Shown piece by piece: positions 59,861 to 64,000 of a DNA stretch of 64,000 nt. The translations under genes were made by a program, and so were the position numbers. Location: positions 108,313,001 through 108,377,000 of the forward strand of contig CM059584.1 of the NCBI GenBank assembly GCA_030407085.1, given 5' to 3'. This DNA comes from Trichopria drosophilae. Taxonomy: Eukaryota; Arthropoda; Insecta; Hymenoptera; Diapriidae. The number at the start of each line of letters is the position of its first letter. Position 1 is the stretch's first letter. Under the pieces are notes generated by a model. It ran no database searches. It saw nothing but the letters and a program-made list of their open reading frames with translations, and had not been told where the DNA came from.

Positions 59861-60437
59861 TGCATATTAATAAACTATATACATGAGTTGTTTATTTGTC
59901 CTATTTGCTTCTTAATCGACAAAATGTTACCGTTATTGTAAGCAATCGATATATGTGCTCATAATTATGCAATCATAAATTTATTTTTCTCCCTACATGC
60001 ACCGAAAGTGACATATTCTAACCTCGTAACGCTCGGTTAGAATGGTCACTTTCAATGCATTGGGCAGAAAAATCGTTTTCAACCCTGGGGAAGCAAAACA
60101 GCATTCCCCGTGGTGAGAAATATACATACTATTTATTTTCATGAATCATATGCGATTTTATACAACGTTATATATTTATTTACAATATATTTTATACACA
60201 AAATTACACATTTATTAACAATTTATATTATTCACTTATTTATAATTTATTTTATATAATTATATACGATTTATACAAATTCCTGCACGCTTTTCAGCAT
60301 TTTTTTTGAGTCATTTTTTACTTGAATTTTGTTACATTTATATGAGAAAAAAATAGAACAAAATTGTACTACATGGAAATTTAATCACCGAATTTTAATA
60401 ATTTCAATTTGTATAAATGGACAAATGTAAAAGAAAA
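59861..60437. repeat. AT-rich interval with one hairpin at 60003-60058
   Basis: 'cgaaagtgacatattctaacc' pairs with 'ggttagaatggtcactttc' around a 10-nt loop (about 60003-60053). The rest is AT-rich with 'tttatttataat' type repeats. Confidence 0.5.
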
Positions 60438-62587
60438 GGGCCCAGCCGGTTAAACATGTCAAAATTGCCCCAGCTCGTTTTAGATTGAAAAAATTACAGT
60501 ATGTTTACTATCCCTAATGTGAAGTTTCAAACTCCTATCTGTTTAACTGGTCGCACAACGGTAAAAATGGTGTTTTTCGGTTTTTATTTGTTTTCTCAAA
60601 AAACAACTACGTAACTTAAAAATTCGCAAAAAATTAGAAAAATAGTACTTACCAAAACAAACAAAAAAAATATTTTTTCATTATTTAATAACGTACACAA
60701 TGAGAAAAAAAATATTTAAGTTTTCAAAATTCAATTTCACCAGCTAAATGTGGACATGCCATCGCTATTTTTTTCTAAAAAATGTATCTATATAATGTGC
60801 ATTTTGTCAAATTTTTTCGAATTTTTATATTTGGTGCGACTACGTGAAAATCATAAAAAAATTGATTTTTCCGTAAAAAACACCCATAATTCGATATATT
60901 CGACAGAAGACTTTATTCGGGTATTTGTTGTCTATTCAATTATTTATCACTTTAAAACGTTTCTCGGATTCCATGCAATTTAATAAAAAAGGTAAAATGA
61001 AGAATGAATTTATATAATTCCTTATTAATTGTTTCTTTAATTAAGAAAAAGTATCTACATAATTTTTAATTTTCTTGAAACTATAATCGAACAACAAAGA
61101 TGTTTATATAAATTTTCATTACCAAAATTAATATTATACATTTTATGTTGATTGCTTGAAATAATTATACAGCCATGACTTGAATTTAAAAAATTTATAT
61201 TTTTAACGATATATAAAAAGTCATTGAATTTCGGATTTGATACGTATCTTTAGTCATAATAGTCATAAAAAGTTATCAAAATCTTTGACGGTAGAGTCCA
61301 TCTTACACTATACATCCCAGTAATCGGAAATGGATAGGAATGGAAATGGAACGGAACGGAAATGGAACGGAATGGAAATGGAACGGAATGGAAAAAGAAA
61401 TAAATAAATTGTCGAAATAGACTATTCATTACTGATTTCAATGTATTTCTTACGCTTTTCGCGGAACATATGGCGTTTTTTAAATATCAGCTCGCTAACG
61501 AAATGTTCGAACTTGTACTCGTATCTTTTATTTATAATTTGGTGTTTCTGTTTGTATAACTTTTGTACCCGACCTCCTAGTGGTCCTTGGGACTGCGAGG
61601 TCATTATGGGATGATAATAAATAAATAAATAATTAAATCTGATTAACATATGACTGATTTATAATTATTTCATAATTTCTGACAATTATTATAATGCATA
61701 CATTATTATCTTGTCTTTCAATTTCATTTTTGCCATTATCGCATGAATTTATTAGATTTCATGATTAAAGTTTACATAAACTCTTTTTTTCATCATATTT
61801 ATTTATTTATGTTCTATGGAGATTACACATTAATTTTGTAGATGCTCTTTTAATATTACCTATTTTGTGCATGACTGTTACGGCTAGTGTAGATGATAAT
61901 GCACAAAATACGTAATATTGAATATTCACGGTTCATGAGCAGAGAAAAATAATTGATCTCAATACATTTTTTAAATAAAATAAACAATTAATAAAGAATC
62001 GAACAAATTCATTATTCATTTTTCCTGCTTTATTGAATTGCACGGAAACAGAGATTAGTTGTAATGTGATAAACAATTGAATAGCCAACAAATACCCGAA
62101 TAAAGTTTTCTGACTTCTGTCGAATATATCGAATTATGGGTATTTTTTATAGAAAAATCAAGTTTTTTATGATTTTCACGTAGTCGCACCAAATATAAAA
62201 ATTCGACAAAATTTGACAAAATGCACATTATATAGATACATTTTTTAGAAAAAAATAGCGATGGCAGGTCCACATTTAGCTGGTGAAATTGAATTTTGAA
62301 AACTTAAATATTTTTTTCTCATTGCGTATACGTTATATAAATAATGAAAAAAAAATTTTTATGTTTGTTTTGGTAAGTACTATTTTTCTAATTTTTTGCG
62401 AATTTCTACGTTACGTAGTTTTTGAGAAAAAAAAATAAAAACACAATTTTTACCGTTGTGCGACCAGTTAAACAGATAGGAGTTTGAAACTTGCAGGAAA
62501 ACTCACATTTGGAATGGCAAACATACTGTAATTTTTTCAATCTAAAACGAGCTGGGGCAATTTTTACATGCTTAACCGGCTAGGCCC
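60438..62587. mobile_element. element with about 600-bp terminal inverted repeats
   Basis: Left arm about 60438-61045 and right arm about 61972-62587. The outer ends read GGGCCCAGCCGGTTAA and TTAACCGGCTAGGCCC. Landmarks: 'gccccagctcgttttagatt' (60469) with 'aatctaaaacgagctggggc' (62538), 'actggtcgcacaacgg' with 'ccgttgtgcgaccagt', 'aaatgtatctatataatgtgc' with 'gcacattatatagatacatt'. The roughly 930-bp centre lacks a transposase. TIRs of several hundred bp are seen in Mutator-like and some Tc1-type elements; no 8-10 bp target duplication was found. Confidence 0.75.
61325..61395. repeat. GGAATGGAAATGGAAC minisatellite
   Basis: Five or so tandem units of the type GGAATGGAAATGGAACGGAA inside the centre of the long-TIR element. 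Confidence 0.85.
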
Positions 62588-62823
62588 TTTTAGGATTCCT
62601 TCAAATAAACGTCGTTATAACTTATAAATAATCACACATATACGAATTTATTTAAGTTAAGTGTAGTACTTAATTATTTGTGATAAATATTGTATTATGT
62701 AATAATTATAAAATAAATACATAATTATACACAACGACAATGTAATTATATTCATTTTCTGGACCAGTTCATTTACAATCCTTTTTCAAGCCTTCCACTG
62801 AATCCGATATACATGGTACGAAA

Positions 62824-63810
62824 AGGACGGTACGAATTGCTGCTTCGCTTGATATGGGCTGGACAAATAGAGGAACAGGTCGTCATTATAGCAGCCTTTC
62901 TGGGCATGCTGCGCTCATTGGGTTCAACACGACAATTGATTGTAGATGCAATTTTGAGGGCAGTGCGAAGGCCATGGAGCCAAAAGCTGCTGCAGAATTA
63001 GCTACAAATGAGATTTTTGAAGCTTGTGGTGTAGATTTCGGAATGATGATCAGTGACGATGACAGCAGCTCCATTTTAGCCGTGCGAAATGTCACAAATC
63101 ACAACATCGTAGAGCATTTTGATAAGAATCATACCAGCAAAGGAGTAGCACAAGAGTCGTATAAAATAAAGAAAAATTGTAAAGAGCTTTCTGCAAATGC
63201 TATTAAATATATTCAGCGATGCTTTTCATACTGCTTTTCTTAGCACGCATGCTAGAGGTATGGCTGTTAAAAATATTTTGTACCACTGTTTTGATCAACA
63301 TGATAATTGCGGACCTTGGTGTGGTTATCATAATAATCCACAAGAATACAAATATTCCACAATAGGCGATGGCTTCAAAGACAAAATTCTTTTTGAAGCG
63401 TTGAAGTTTTTGTTTGATTTTTTTCAACCAAAACTGAACGATTTGCAGTTGGAGTGTCTAGCAATGCCAATGAAAGTTTAAATACGATTATTGCTAGCAA
63501 GACACCAAAATCCCATATGTATGGTACGTCAACTTCTGAAGATTTCAGAATAGCATGTGCTATTAACAAAAAAAAACGACGGAGAGGCGTATATCTCAGA
63601 TTTCTCAAAACATTTGTCATTACCACCTGGCAAATGTACACAAAAACATTGTAATTCTGATAAAAGAGCTCGTAAAACATATTCCAAATCATTGAGCAAA
63701 TATTTGAAGAATCGACGATTGTTTAAAAAAAAGAACAACTGAGTTACGGCACAAAAAAGATAGTTGTGAAGGTGACATACAAATTGCTGCTAAATATGAG
63801 AACTTGACAT
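62824..63810 (+). pseudogene. Mutator-like transposase-domain protein, frameshifted
   Basis: Segments in shifting frames follow the order of the Mutator-like transposase domain proteins found in insects and cnidarians. First 'SLDMGWTNRGTGRHYSSLSG' (62845-62904), then 'AKAMEPKAAAELATNEIFE', 'ISDDDSSSI', 'DKNH' and 'IKYIQRCFSY' in one frame to 63243. Next a second frame, 'DQHDNCGPWCGYHNNPQEYK' (about 63291-63350). Then 'NANESLNTIIASKTPKSHMY' (about 63460-63520) back in the first frame, 'SDFSKHLSLPPGKCTQKHCN' in the second frame (63590-63655), and 'RTTELRHKKDSCEG' in a third (about 63733-63770). At least four frame changes make it non-functional unless the assembly is wrong. The N-terminal cysteine-rich part is absent. 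It starts 237 bp beyond the long-TIR element. Confidence 0.8.
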
Positions 63811-64000
63811 TTTCACTATACATACATCTGATAAAAAAAATCGATGCTCAAGCAAGTCAAGTTATAGGCGTGAGTATTGTCGAAGGACAATTGTACAATG
63901 AAGGTGACAGTATTTTCTTTTTTAGACGCAATGCAACGATTTTATACGTTTTTAAGCAGTTTTGAAAGAAAATGTATTTTGGTTGCTCATAACTGTACAT

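Overview
This is AT-rich eukaryotic DNA, almost certainly from an insect. The evidence is a single long intact gene that looks like a divergent insect ionotropic receptor (51360-53306), plus a transposon load typical of arthropods: Penelope-like, Ty3/gypsy, Jockey-like and CR1/L2-like LINEs, a Mutator-like transposase, TTAA-flanked and pogo-like MITEs, and a tRNA-derived SINE. An intronless divergent receptor with this density of foldback elements would fit a hymenopteran such as an ant or wasp, but that is inference. There are no bacterial-style operons.

Layout. 0-8.9 kb: a TTAA-flanked MITE, a 1-kb foldback with CCACGGG-type subrepeats, a 176-bp tandem repeat, a 5'-truncated Penelope-like element (minus strand) with an intact GIY-YIG endonuclease and a hammerhead-ribozyme-like tail, a second decayed Penelope fragment, and small palindromic MITEs. 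8.9-19 kb: mostly featureless AT-rich DNA with three more TTAA-flanked elements (one weak) and a decayed Ty3/gypsy pol (16.8-18.2 kb) followed by a GC-rich block. 19-31 kb: mostly unique-looking AT-rich sequence with copies of a dispersed repeat marked by the motif ACTTCGACCC and several GC-rich hairpins. 31-46 kb: foldbacks, often nested, a four-copy palindromic MITE family, a pogo/Tigger-like MITE, a LINE 3' end, and one GC-rich block ending in a consensus splice donor (about 40.19 kb) that may be a first exon of a gene lying largely elsewhere. 46-51 kb: a second near-identical copy of the ACTTCGACCC repeat and a 308-bp GA microsatellite. 51.3-53.3 kb: the receptor gene. 53.5-64 kb: a MITE, a decayed Jockey-like LINE, a SINE, two foldbacks with long near-perfect arms (about 355 and 600 bp), and a frameshifted Mutator-like transposase running to the window end.

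The window is therefore a gene-poor, transposon-rich segment with one convincing protein-coding gene. The most useful second-look items are the Penelope hammerhead tail, the modular TTAA elements that share one internal core, the undescribed ACTTCGACCC repeat family, the nested palindromes at 41.3-42.6 kb and 43.2-45.2 kb, and the 600-bp-TIR element next to the Mutator-like transposase. All family calls come from reading motifs by eye; no database search was run.
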